This document shows, one piece after another, positions 7,456 to 17,570 of a stretch of 64,000 nucleotides of DNA (position 1 is the first letter of the stretch; every line of letters begins with the position of its first letter). The stretch lies in the NCBI RefSeq assembly GCF_024171815.1, contig NZ_JAMTCJ010000004.1, forward strand, positions 434,001 to 498,000, in the 5' to 3' direction. Below the pieces are notes generated by a model. That model did no database searches. It saw nothing but the letters and a program-made list of their open reading frames with translations, and was not told where the DNA came from. Source of the stretch: Williamsia maris. Lineage in GTDB: Bacteria > Actinomycetota > Actinomycetes > Mycobacteriales > Mycobacteriaceae. Both the position numbers and the translations under genes were made by a program.

Positions 7456-8775
7456 TCAGCTACCGACCGCGAGGCGCAGGCCGCCGGCGGTGCCGCGCCC
7501 GCGGTCGATGATGGTCTCGGCGATGTGCCGGGCATCGTCGTCGATGCCGAGGAACCGACCCGAACCCCAGGTGTGCATCCACGGCAGACCGATGAACGAC
7601 AGCCCGGAGACGCCGGTGACACCGCGGGTCTGCATCGGTCGGCCGCCGCCGTCGAACGCGCTCGCCTCGATCCAGCGGTAGTCCGGTCGGTACCCGATGG
7701 CCCAGATGATGGTGGTGATGCCGGCCGCGGCCAGGTCGAGCGTCTCGGGATCGGTCGACGGACGCCACACCGGCTCGTACCGCGACGCCGGCGGGGCGTC
7801 GATCCCCTCGCGGGCGATGTGGGCGTCGATGTCGGCGCAGATCGAGTTGTAGACCGAGTCGGCCTTGTCCAGCGAACTCGTCAGGGTCGGGGCGAAGGTG
7901 AGGCCGGTGTCGCGCCCGTCGGTGAGGGTTCCGTACAGGGACATCCCCTCGAGCGCGAAAGCCCTCAGGTCGACGTCACGTCCGCCGTCACGACCCGTGA
8001 CGTAGTGGTTCGTCTTCTCCCGGGCGGCCTTCCCACCCGGGTACTGCTGGGCCGGGGTCTCGTAGAGGCCCATGTCGGCGAGCCAGGTCATGCAGTCGCG
8101 GCCGCGGTAGAAGCGGGCCACCCGCGGAGCGGTTCCGATGGCCAGGTGGACCGACCGTCCCTCGAGGTGGAGGTCCTCGGCGATCTGTGCGCCGGACTGC
8201 CCCGAGCCGACCACCAGTACGGCGCCGTCGGCGAGTTGGTCGGAGTTGCGGTACTCCTCGGAGTGCAGCTGACGGATCGCGGGATCCAGGGTCGGCGCGA
8301 AGGTCGGGACGACCGGGACGGGATAGCCGCCGGTGGCGACGACGACCTCGTCGCAGGTGAGGATCTCCGGCCCGTGCTCCCCCTCGGTCATGAGCTCGTA
8401 GCCACCGTCCTCGCCGTGCGACAGGCGCGTGACCCGGGTGCCGGTGCGCAGCGGCGGGGAGAACGTGTCGAGCCAGCCGCGCAGCCATTCGACGACCTCG
8501 TCGCGGGTCATGAAACCGTCGGGGTCGGGGCCCTGGTAGGCGTATCCCGGCAGCCGGCAGTGCCAGTTGGGGGTCACGAGGGTGAAGTTGTCCCAGCGGG
8601 TGTCGGACCACTGGTGCATCGGGGTACCGGCCTCGACGACGAGATGGTCGATGTCGTTGGCGCCGAGATACCAGCTCACCGACAGGCCGGCCTGTCCGCC
8701 GCCGATCACGATGACCGGCACGTGGGTGGTGTCGTCGGAGGCGAGGTGTTCGGGGGTCGCGGGCGATGTGCTCAT
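7456..8775 (-). CDS. MSMEG_0569-like FAD/NAD(P)-dependent oxidoreductase (flavoprotein monooxygenase-like)
   Basis: A 439-residue class-B flavoprotein. An FAD-binding Rossmann loop VIVIGGGQAG sits at residues 21-30 and a second dinucleotide loop VLVVGSGQSGAQIAE at about 195, as in flavin-containing and Baeyer-Villiger-type monooxygenases. WDNFTLVTPNWHCRLPG lies between, and the C-terminal ATG-like motif is IIWAIGYRPDY. Such enzymes use NAD(P)H and O2 to oxygenate N or S atoms or carbonyls. It corresponds to the flavin oxidoreductase at one end of Nit1C clusters (NitH in the naming I recall). AGGGAC precedes the ATG. It follows the MSMEG_0570-like gene after 76 bp and precedes the ligase gene by 4 bp. 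The substrate is unknown; nitrogen oxygenation would suit the cluster but is inference. Confidence 0.85.
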   Translation of the reverse strand: MSTSPATPEHLASDDTTHVPVIVIGGGQAGLSVSWYLGANDIDHLVVEAGTPMHQWSDTRWDNFTLVTPNWHCRLPGYAYQGPDPDGFMTRDEVVEWLRGWLDTFSPPLRTGTRVTRLSHGEDGGYELMTEGEHGPEILTCDEVVVATGGYPVPVVPTFAPTLDPAIRQLHSEEYRNSDQLADGAVLVVGSGQSGAQIAEDLHLEGRSVHLAIGTAPRVARFYRGRDCMTWLADMGLYETPAQQYPGGKAAREKTNHYVTGRDGGRDVDLRAFALEGMSLYGTLTDGRDTGLTFAPTLTSSLDKADSVYNSICADIDAHIAREGIDAPPASRYEPVWRPSTDPETLDLAAAGITTIIWAIGYRPDYRWIEASAFDGGGRPMQTRGVTGVSGLSFIGLPWMHTWGSGRFLGIDDDARHIAETIIDRGRGTAGGLRLAVGS

Positions 8776-8851
8776 GAGGATGTCCCTGATCGCTGGGATG
8801 GACGATGGACGTACGGGGGTCGGACAGGCGTGCCGGTGGAGGTCGTCGGCG

Positions 8852-9139
8852 TCAGAGGGGCGGGCTCATGGACACGACGTCCACCTTCGCCCCGTCCGGG
8901 TATCGTGCTGCGCTGGTAATGATCTGGTGTGTGGTGGCTGCGGCCGACGTGCACGCGAACCCGTACTTGGCGCGCACCCGCTCGCTCGCCTCGCTCAGCG
9001 CGGTGGTGGAGCGGTCGACGAACTCGGCGACGGTGTAGCTCGCCCCGGCGGTGAGGTGGTCGTGCATCACCAGGCTCGGCGAGTAGCAGTTCTCCACGGC
9101 GCCGTCTGGCCACCGCACCTCGAACGTCATCTCAGGCAC
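8852..9139 (-). CDS. MSMEG_0570-like small nitrogen-starvation response protein
   Basis: A 95-residue protein starting MPEMTFEVRWPDG and containing the block ENCYSPSLVMHDHL, which I recognise as the MSMEG_0570 family of the Nit1C clusters. No enzyme motif is visible; one Cys lies in the conserved block and another near the C terminus (FACTSAAATTHQI). I chose the GTG that gives the family-typical MPEM start. It overlaps the end of the nitrilase gene by 8 bp, implying translational coupling; an ATG nine bases further in would also work. Family function is unknown; a small subunit or chaperone for a neighbouring enzyme is possible. Confidence 0.78.
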   Translation of the reverse strand: MPEMTFEVRWPDGAVENCYSPSLVMHDHLTAGASYTVAEFVDRSTTALSEASERVRAKYGFACTSAAATTHQIITSAARYPDGAKVDVVSMSPPL

Positions 9140-10025
9140 GGGCCAACCCGTTCCATGCGGCGGTGTGGTCGGCGTCGGTCAGCGCACCGTAGACGTCGGG
9201 ACGGCGATCACGGAGATGGAACATGCCGCCGCGCATCGCACGGAAGGTGCCCTCGATGTCGATGTCGGCGACCGCCATCCCGCTACCGAGAAGCGTGGTG
9301 GCGAGGATGTTCCCGCCGGGATCGACGACCTTGGCGTTGCCGACGTAGTTGAGCGACCCGAAGGTGCCCGACTGGTTCGACGCCACCCAGAACACCTGGT
9401 TGTCCAACGCCCGGGCCATGTCGAAGAGGTTGAACCGGTAGGTCCACCGGTCCTCCTGCAGATCGGTCGCGGTCGCGGTCCGCGCGGCCGGCCACGCCGA
9501 CAGGCTGGCGATGATCTCGGCCCCGTCGAGCGCCATCGAGCGTGCGGCCTCGGGAAATGCCTTGTCGTAACAGATCTGGAGACCGACGCGTCCGACCGGT
9601 GTGTCGAAGACCGGGTACTCCGACCCGGCCGAGTACGACATGTTCTCACCGAGCGGCTGGTGCACCTTGCGGTAGCTGCCGTAGATCCGCTGCCCGTCGA
9701 GCACCGCGGCCGCGTTGTACCGGGTCTCGCCGTCACGGTCCAGCTCACAGAATCCGATGGCGACGACGAGATCGCCCACGATGTCCTGGACCCGACGGAT
9801 CTCCGGTCCGTCGAGCGAGATCGCCGGGGGCAGTGAACGATCGGTGTTCTTGACCGTGTCGCCGTGGTTGCCCAGCGACGACAGGTACCCGCCGATGGCC
9901 GCCTCGGGGAAGACGAGGAACTCGACGCCCTGGTCACGGGCCTGCGTGGTGAGCGTCTGGATCAGGGCATAATTCTGGTCGAGGTCGCGGGTGAAGTTGG
10001 CGGCGACCGCTGCGATGGTTGTCAT
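9132..10025 (-). CDS. Nitrilase-superfamily hydrolase with intact E-K-C triad, first gene of the Nit1C-type cluster
   Basis: A 297-residue carbon-nitrogen hydrolase. The catalytic residues are E41 in LVFPEAAIGGY, K120 in SYRKVHQPLGE and C152 in GLQICYDKAFPEAARSMALDG. Family members hydrolyse nitriles to acids and ammonia, or cleave amides. It is shorter than the roughly 330-residue Nit6803-type nitrilases, so amidase activity is equally possible. The ATG has GAAGGA 6 nt upstream; longer readings extend into the promoter and were rejected. This is the promoter-proximal gene, and a GlnR-box-like element lies about 55 bp before its start, which points to induction under nitrogen limitation. A catalytically defective paralogue lies near the other end of the same cluster. 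Confidence 0.88.
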   Translation of the reverse strand: MTTIAAVAANFTRDLDQNYALIQTLTTQARDQGVEFLVFPEAAIGGYLSSLGNHGDTVKNTDRSLPPAISLDGPEIRRVQDIVGDLVVAIGFCELDRDGETRYNAAAVLDGQRIYGSYRKVHQPLGENMSYSAGSEYPVFDTPVGRVGLQICYDKAFPEAARSMALDGAEIIASLSAWPAARTATATDLQEDRWTYRFNLFDMARALDNQVFWVASNQSGTFGSLNYVGNAKVVDPGGNILATTLLGSGMAVADIDIEGTFRAMRGGMFHLRDRRPDVYGALTDADHTAAWNGLARA

Positions 10026-10078
10026 CGGATGTCCTTCGGTGGGGTCGATTCGATCTGTACCCAGTTGACGCCCGAGGT

Positions 10079-10094
10079 GTTTCCCGATGGTTAC
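10079..10094 (-). promoter_or_regulatory. Putative GlnR box (GTAAC-N6-GAAAC)
   Basis: On the operon strand the sequence reads GTAAC CATCGG GAAAC, an exact fit to one a-b half of the actinobacterial GlnR consensus I recall (GTnAC-N6-GAAAC). The next positions do not continue the pattern, so this is a single box rather than the strong tandem form. It lies just upstream of the putative -10 of the nitrogen-starvation-type operon, where GlnR activation would make sense. Confidence 0.5.
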
Positions 10095-10103
10095 GCGGAG
10101 AAC

Positions 10104-10119
10104 AATGACGTGGGTCATT
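10104..10119. promoter_or_regulatory. Inverted repeat AATGAC-N4-GTCATT upstream of the Nit1C-type operon
   Basis: A perfect 6-4-6 inverted repeat in the meaB-nitrilase gap. A second perfect repeat, ACACG-N5-CGTGT, lies at 10126-10140. They could be operators for an unidentified regulator, or a weak hairpin ending meaB transcription. The low-GC stem and the absence of a clear T-run make the operator reading slightly better. Confidence 0.35.
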
Positions 10120-10160
10120 ACCCTCACACGGTTCACGTGTACGAAATGTGTAGTGCGCGA

Positions 10161-11150
10161 TCAGCTCTGGTCGAACGCCTCGACGATCGCGGTCGCGGCG
10201 AGTGCCGGTGTGAGCGTGCCCGCCCGCACCTCGTGCTCGACCCGTCGCCGGGTCGCCCGCACGGTCGGGTCGGTGTCGAGGCGGTGCATGAGCTGGTCGT
10301 TGACCATGGCCCACATCCAGTCGACCTGCTGCTGGGCGCGCCGCGACTCGAAGCGGCCGGCGTCGGCGAGCACCTTCTTGTGCCGCAGCACCGTCTGCCA
10401 GAAATCGTCCACGCCGACGTTCTCCAGCGCGCTCATCGTCAGCACCGGGGGAAGCCACAGGGCGTCGTGCGGGTAGAGCAGACGGATCGCGCCGCCGAGT
10501 TCGCGGGCGGCCGAGCGGGCCTCACGTTCGTGCTTGCCGTCGGCCTTGTTGACCACGACGATGTCGGCGAGCTCGAGGACGCCCTTCTTGATGCCCTGCA
10601 ACGAGTCCCCGGTGCGCGCGAGGGTGAGGAAGCAGAAGCTGTCGACCATGTTCGCGACGGTCACCTCGGACTGCCCCACCCCGACAGTCTCGACGAGCAC
10701 GACGTCGAACCCGGCGGCCTCGAGCAGCACGATGGTCTCTCGGGTGGCCTTCGCGACACCTCCGAGGGTGCCCGACGTCGGCGACGGCCGGATGTAGGCC
10801 TGCGGTGCGACCGACAGTCGCCCCATGCGCGTCTTGTCCCCCAGGATCGAGCCCCCGGTACGCGTCGACGACGGGTCCACCGCGAGCACCGCGACCTTGT
10901 GTCCCTGCTCGATGAGGTACATCCCGAGCGCCTCGATCGCGGTGGACTTCCCGACGCCGGGGACACCGGTGATACCGACCCGGTAGGAGCGTCCGGAGTC
11001 CGGGGTGAGGTCGAGCAGCAACTCCTGGGCCAACGCCCGGTGGTCGGCGCGCGTCGACTCGATGAGGGTGATGGCGCGTGCGAGCTGCGGTCGGCGATCC
11101 GCTCGGACCGCCTCGGCGAGAGCCCGCGGGTCGATGGGTTGACGTGGCAT
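10161..11150 (-). CDS. meaB: Methylmalonyl-CoA mutase-associated GTPase MeaB
   Basis: A 329-residue G3E-family P-loop GTPase that protects and loads methylmalonyl-CoA mutase with adenosylcobalamin. Seen: Walker A GVPGVGKST (about residue 61), the VDPSSTRTGGSILGDKTRM segment, VETVGVGQSE (G3-like) and VVNKADG (G4). The ATG 16 bp after the mutB stop matches the length of the mycobacterial homologue; a GTG 48 nt upstream inside mutB is less likely. It is the third gene of a mutA-mutB-meaB operon. In M. tuberculosis a mazEF pair (Rv1494-Rv1495) lies between mutB and this gene; it is absent here. Confidence 0.93.
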   Translation of the reverse strand: MPRQPIDPRALAEAVRADRRPQLARAITLIESTRADHRALAQELLLDLTPDSGRSYRVGITGVPGVGKSTAIEALGMYLIEQGHKVAVLAVDPSSTRTGGSILGDKTRMGRLSVAPQAYIRPSPTSGTLGGVAKATRETIVLLEAAGFDVVLVETVGVGQSEVTVANMVDSFCFLTLARTGDSLQGIKKGVLELADIVVVNKADGKHEREARSAARELGGAIRLLYPHDALWLPPVLTMSALENVGVDDFWQTVLRHKKVLADAGRFESRRAQQQVDWMWAMVNDQLMHRLDTDPTVRATRRRVEHEVRAGTLTPALAATAIVEAFDQS

Positions 11151-11166
11151 CAGATGAGCGTCGGAC

Positions 11167-13415
<2,249 letters not shown>

Positions 13416-13419
<4 letters not shown>

Positions 13420-15398
13420 CGCGCGTCCTGTCGGTTGGCGGCCCCGGCGCCCGAGCGGGCACCGACACCGAGGAGTTGCTGCAGGGACGTCAGCGTGTCG
13501 ATCGCGTCGACACCGATGCCGACGAAGTCGTCGGGGGCAGGCTCATCCGAGGGCCACGCCGAGGCCGGGCCCGCCACGTGGACGGTCGTCACGCCGGCGT
13601 CTCGGAGTGCCTGTAGTGCTGCCGATCCCTCCTCGCGATAGCGGGGGTTCGCGGCACACAGGACGGCGACGGACGGGTCACCGGCCGCGGCCACCGCGTC
13701 GGCGATCTCCTCGGGGCGCAGTGGACCGGGGTTCACCGCGGCGATACCGCCTGCGGCCAGCAGGTTCGCGACGAACGTGGTGCGGCCGTTGTGCTCGGCC
13801 ACCGGACCGAGCGGCACCAGCACGACCGTGGGCCGTGCGCCCGCCTCGGCCAGCGTTCGGTCGGAGGCGTCGCGCAGTTCCTCGAACTGGTGGGCCGTGC
13901 GGACCAGGTTGGGTGGCGCCGGGGCGACCGGTGTGTTCGGCGACGTGGCGGATTCCGAGGTCACGAGCGGTCGCTCGTCGAGGTTCGGGAACTCGCTGAT
14001 CCCGGTCAGCGGGACGGTGCGGTGGGCGATGGCCCGGTCCCGCTCGGCCAACGACTCGGCGATCTGTTCGGCGATGAACCCGCGCTCGAGCGCAGCCCGG
14101 TATCCGCCGTGTCCCTCCACTGTCTGGAACAGGGCCCAGGCCGCGTGTGCGACGTCGTCGGTCAGCGATTCGACGAACCATGAGCCGCCCGCCGGATCGA
14201 GGACCCGGCCGAGGTTCGACTCCTCCAGCAGGAGGAGTTGGGTGTTGCGGGCCATGCGGCGGGAGAAGGCGGGACTCGAGGTGCGTGCCTCGAGCGGGAG
14301 AGCGGCGTCGAACCCGAGCACGGTGACCTGGTCGGCTCCGCCCACCCCGGCCCCGAACGCGGCCACGGTCGACCGGAGCATGTTCACCCATGCGTCGCGC
14401 TGGGAGAACATGCCGATCGTGGTGACGGCGTGGGTGACGGCGCCACCGGCTGCCGGTGCACCGACCACGTCGGCGACGCGCGCCCAGAGTCGGCGCAGTG
14501 CACGGAATTTCGCGATCGAGAGGAACTGGTCGTCGGACGCGCCGAGGGCGAAGGTCAGCTGACCCAACGCCTGTTCGGGCGACAACCCCGAGTCGGTCAG
14601 GGCGCGCAGGTAGTCGACGCCGGCGGCGACGGAGAACGCCAGTTCCGCGACGTCGGTGGCGCCCGCCGCGGCGAAGTCGGTGCCGTCGACGCGCAGTGCG
14701 CGAGCGCGAGTCCCGGCCCGGTGGGCGATGTCGACGGCGGCTGCGAGGTCGACGTCGGGGCGCGTCGAGTAGGCGGAGGTGAGCGGGGCCAGACCGAGGC
14801 TGATGACGGTGGACACGGTCGGACGGTGCTCGTCGGGAAGCAGGTCGAGGAGCGTCCGGGCCGCGGCGACGCCGTCGACGCCTGCGTCCACCGTGACCGG
14901 CACCAGGTCGAACAGGACACCGTCGAGAGCGGCGGGAAGGTCGTCGAGCGCGATCCCGTCGGTGCCGACCGACAGCCACAGCCCGCTGGCGCCGTTCTCG
15001 AGCGCATCGATGATGGCGTCGTTGATCGCCCCGGGGTCACGCGGTGAGCTCGGATCCCCGAAACGCTCGGTGACGCGCCACCCCATGATCGGGTCGCGGT
15101 CGGCGTCGCTGCCCCGCACGTACGGGAACTCGCCCGGCAACGACGACTCGGGGAGCTCATCGCGTCGGGTGTAGAGCGGCCTGACGGTCAGTGAACCCGG
15201 CAGGTTCGTCGACAGGAGTTCTTCGGGGCTGCCCGGCAGTTCGTCGGCCGACACCCGGCGCGACTTGGCGAGGACCGCAGTGGCCGATTCCGACCACTGT
15301 CGGTACGCATCCTGCAGCGCGGAGCCGGTGGCCGTAGCCGCGTTCGTGGTGGCGTCCGCAGTCGGGGTGTCCGTGTTCGAGATCCCATTGTCGGACAT
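13416..15398 (-). CDS. mutA: Methylmalonyl-CoA mutase small (non-catalytic) subunit
   Basis: A 660-residue small subunit of methylmalonyl-CoA mutase. It keeps the barrel architecture ([31 protein letters not shown]) and a cobalamin-domain remnant, but lacks the DxHxxG cobalt-ligand motif, as expected for the structural partner. The N terminus (residues about 1-30) is Thr/Ala/Asn-rich and probably disordered. The ATG has GAGGAAGG upstream; the longer frame was rejected because it runs into the divergent membrane-protein gene. First gene of the mutA-mutB-meaB operon. Confidence 0.94.
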
Positions 15399-15551
15399 CG
15401 CGCCTGCCTTCCTCGCCCGATCCCGCCGCAGCGTGAGGACGTATTCGAGGGCGATCTGCCCGGCGGTCCATCGGTGAATCGACACTAGCCGATCGATCGC
15501 TCGGGCCGTCACCCCGGCAGTGCGATCCACGCCACACCACCGTCGGGTTCG

Positions 15552-15557
15552 TATGCT
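15552..15557 (+). promoter_or_regulatory. -10 box TATGCT of a likely leaderless promoter
   Basis: TATGCT ends 7 nt before the GTG of the TVP38-like gene, where transcription should begin. There is no Shine-Dalgarno sequence, so a leaderless mRNA is inferred. Confidence 0.5.
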
Positions 15558-15564
15558 CGACGAC

Positions 15565-16299
15565 GTGACCGCACCCGAACGACCCGACGACGCGGTCGAG
15601 CGCTCCCCGGTGCGCACCCTGGTGACCGCGGCGCTGGCCGGGCTGGTCGTCATCGCGGTGATCGGACTGGCCTACGTGGTCCCGCTGCCGTCGGTGGGAT
15701 ACCTGCGGACCTGGGCCGACTCGGTCGGGCCGGGCTTCGTGGCCCTGTTCTTCTGCGCCTACGCACTCATCACCGTCGGCCCCATCCCCCGCACGGCGTT
15801 CACCGTGTCGTCGGGACTGCTGTTCGGGCCGGTCGTCGGTTTCGTGGGCGCGATGGTCGCGTCGACCGTCGCCGCGGCTCTCGCGTTCGTCCTGGCCCGA
15901 CGACTCGGCCGCGGTCGCGTCCAGGGTTTCGTCGACCGCCCGATCGTCGCGAGCATCGAACATCGGCTCCGCCGCCGCGGATGGTTGGCGGTCGGTTCGC
16001 TGCGCCTGATCGCGGCGTGTCCGTTCTCGGTCGTCAACTACTGCTCGGGCCTGTCGTCGGTGCCACTGCGGTCGTATCTGCTGGGTTCGGTGGTGGGCAT
16101 GGCGCCGGGGACCGCGTCGATCGTGTTCGTCGGGGACGCGTTGACCGGCCGGTTGAACCCGATCACGTTGGCGTTCAGCGCCACGTTCTTCCTGGTGGGT
16201 ATCGGCGGTCTGGCCGTCGACATCGCGCTGGACCGACGCAACCGGGTGGCTCCGCCGGAGCAGGCCACGGATCACTCCACTCCCGCGATCAAGTCGTGA
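15565..16299 (+). CDS. TVP38/TMEM64 (VTT-domain) membrane protein
   Basis: A 244-residue integral membrane protein of the DedA/TVP38 (SNARE-associated Golgi, VTT) superfamily, the counterpart of Rv1491c. It has an N-terminal span (about 18-40), then the core ALITVGPIPRTAFTVSSGLLFG and a G-rich re-entrant region, then SLRLIAACPFSVVNYCSGLS and two C-terminal spans. Family members have been linked to lipid scrambling and envelope homeostasis. The start was moved to the GTG because TATGCT lies 7 nt before it and no ribosome site precedes the upstream ATG. Divergent from mutA. Confidence 0.85.
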   Translation: MTAPERPDDAVERSPVRTLVTAALAGLVVIAVIGLAYVVPLPSVGYLRTWADSVGPGFVALFFCAYALITVGPIPRTAFTVSSGLLFGPVVGFVGAMVASTVAAALAFVLARRLGRGRVQGFVDRPIVASIEHRLRRRGWLAVGSLRLIAACPFSVVNYCSGLSSVPLRSYLLGSVVGMAPGTASIVFVGDALTGRLNPITLAFSATFFLVGIGGLAVDIALDRRNRVAPPEQATDHSTPAIKS

Positions 16300-16329
16300 G
16301 ACTGGATTCTTCGCAGTAAAGGGTCCATA

Positions 16330-16349
16330 CTTGATTCTTCCGGATCAAG
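16330..16349. promoter_or_regulatory. Inverted repeat CTTGAT-N8-ATCAAG upstream of the SatD-like gene
   Basis: A perfect 6-8-6 inverted repeat 23 bp before the GTG of the SatD-like gene, with the octamer GATTCTTC repeated at 16305-16312 and 16333-16340. The spacing suits an operator covering promoter or leader. The downstream protein ends in a helix-turn-helix-like segment, so autoregulation is possible. Confidence 0.4.
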
Positions 16350-16372
16350 TCCCAGTACTTACGGAGGATCTC

Positions 16373-16975
16373 GTGTTCGTGATGACCGTCGACCAGCGGG
16401 ACAGTCGCCACGACGTCGACCGCGTCGGGGCCGTCCTCGACATGCTCGCCGACGCGATCACCGTACGACCCTTCGAACGCACGGCCGGGGACGAGATACA
16501 GGGTGTCCTCGACGAACCCGCCGAGGTCACCCGCCTGATCGTCGAGCTGGTCCGCACCGGCCACTGGAGTGTCGGCGTCGGGACCGGTCCCGTCGACTCC
16601 CCGCTGCCACGCACCACCCGGGCCGGCCGCGGACCTGCGTTCGAATTCGCCCGGGAGGCGGTGGACGGGGCCAAGAGATCCCGGGTCCCGGTGGCCGTCC
16701 GTGGTCCGGACGGGGACCCGTGCCATCACGCACAGACCGCGGCCCGGCTGCTCGGCGACCTGGTGCTCGGACGCAGCGAACCCGGGGCCGACGCGGTCGA
16801 CGCGATGCGCGCGGCATCCAGTCAGTCAGAGGCTGCTGCCACACTCGGCATCACGCCCCAGGCGATGTCGCAACGACTGCGCAGCGCGCGATGGGACATC
16901 GACGCCGACACCCGCGCCCTGGTCACTGAGATGTTGAGACGGACGCAGACCCCAGGACAGGAGCCCACCGGATGA
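16373..16975 (+). CDS. SatD-like protein with C-terminal helix-turn-helix
   Basis: A 200-residue protein with features of the SatD family: an N-terminal DxRxSR-like stretch (MTVDQRDSRHDVDRV), DEIQGVLDEPAEVTRLIVEL in the middle (kept short here), WSVGVGTGPVDSPLP, and a C-terminal HTH (EAAATLGITPQAMSQRLRSA). The GTG is preceded by CGGAGG at 6 nt. The stop overlaps the next start as ATGA. SatD proteins are typically paired with a DUF3307/SatE-type membrane protein, as here. Their biochemical role is unclear; the HTH suggests DNA binding or self-regulation. Confidence 0.7.
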   Translation: MFVMTVDQRDSRHDVDRVGAVLDMLADAITVRPFERTAGDEIQGVLDEPAEVTRLIVELVRTGHWSVGVGTGPVDSPLPRTTRAGRGPAFEFAREAVDGAKRSRVPVAVRGPDGDPCHHAQTAARLLGDLVLGRSEPGADAVDAMRAASSQSEAAATLGITPQAMSQRLRSARWDIDADTRALVTEMLRRTQTPGQEPTG

Positions 16976-17562
16976 CGATGACCGCCATCGTGTTGCTCGT
17001 GGCGCTCGCGGTGCTGCCCGCGGCACTGCACCCGATCGCCCGCAGGCACCGGGTCACCCCGGTGCTGTTCGCGGCCTCGGTGACGCTGGTGCTGCTCGCG
17101 GCGACCGCGATCGTCGCGGGCATCGCCGGACCGGCCGACGGTGTCGGGGCTCGAATCGCCCAGTGCGCGGCGGTGATCGCCGCCGTCACCGGCGGTGGCG
17201 CGGTGGTCCGATCGGTCCTGGTCCTCGGTGGCGTCGACCCCTGGCGGTCGGACACCCCGATGTCGACCGACGAGTCGGTCTCCCCAACACCGACGCCCGA
17301 TGACCCCGACTCGACGGAACCGCTCGCCGCACCGCCTCTGCGCGGTGGCCGCGTCATCGGTTTCCTCGAGCGTGGTGCGGTGGCGGTGACCCTCATCGTC
17401 GGCTGGCCGGAGGGGCTCGCGATCATCCTCGCGGTCAAGGGGCTCGCCCGGTATCCCGAACTGCGTGAGTCGCACGCCGGCGAGCAGTTCATCATCGGCA
17501 CGTTCGGGTCGGTGCTCTACGCCGTCGCCGTGGCCGGCACCGCACATCTGATCGTCAGTTGA
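16972..17562 (+). CDS. DUF3307-like integral membrane protein paired with SatD
   Basis: A 196-residue membrane protein with three N-terminal hydrophobic spans (about 4-20, 32-55, 65-85), a Pro/Thr/Asp-rich loop (about 90-125) and a C-terminal pair of spans. The C-terminal block FLERGAVAVTLIVGWPEGL, then AVKGLARYPELRE and IIGTFGSVLYAV, matches my memory of the DUF3307/SatE C-terminal signature. It overlaps the SatD-like gene by 4 bp, so the two probably act together. An ATG six bases downstream is an alternative start. Function unknown. Confidence 0.65.
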   Translation: MTMTAIVLLVALAVLPAALHPIARRHRVTPVLFAASVTLVLLAATAIVAGIAGPADGVGARIAQCAAVIAAVTGGGAVVRSVLVLGGVDPWRSDTPMSTDESVSPTPTPDDPDSTEPLAAPPLRGGRVIGFLERGAVAVTLIVGWPEGLAIILAVKGLARYPELRESHAGEQFIIGTFGSVLYAVAVAGTAHLIVS

Positions 17563-17570
17563 GCCCGGCG

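Larger units (their letters stand above)
10026..10160 (-). promoter_or_regulatory. Promoter region of the Nit1C-type operon
   Basis: A 135-bp gap between meaB and the nitrilase gene, both on the minus strand. Read towards the operon it holds two inverted repeats, a GlnR-box match, a possible -10 TACAGA (10059 down to 10054) and a GAAGGA ribosome site. A start near 10045 would place the GlnR box about 40 bp upstream, the usual activator distance. No convincing -35 was found, as expected for an activator-dependent promoter. The assignment rests on motif reading only. Confidence 0.5.

Noticed and set aside
11151-11166. mazEF toxin-antitoxin pair expected between mutB and meaB by M. tuberculosis synteny
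   Set aside because: Only 16 bp separate the two genes, so the pair is absent.
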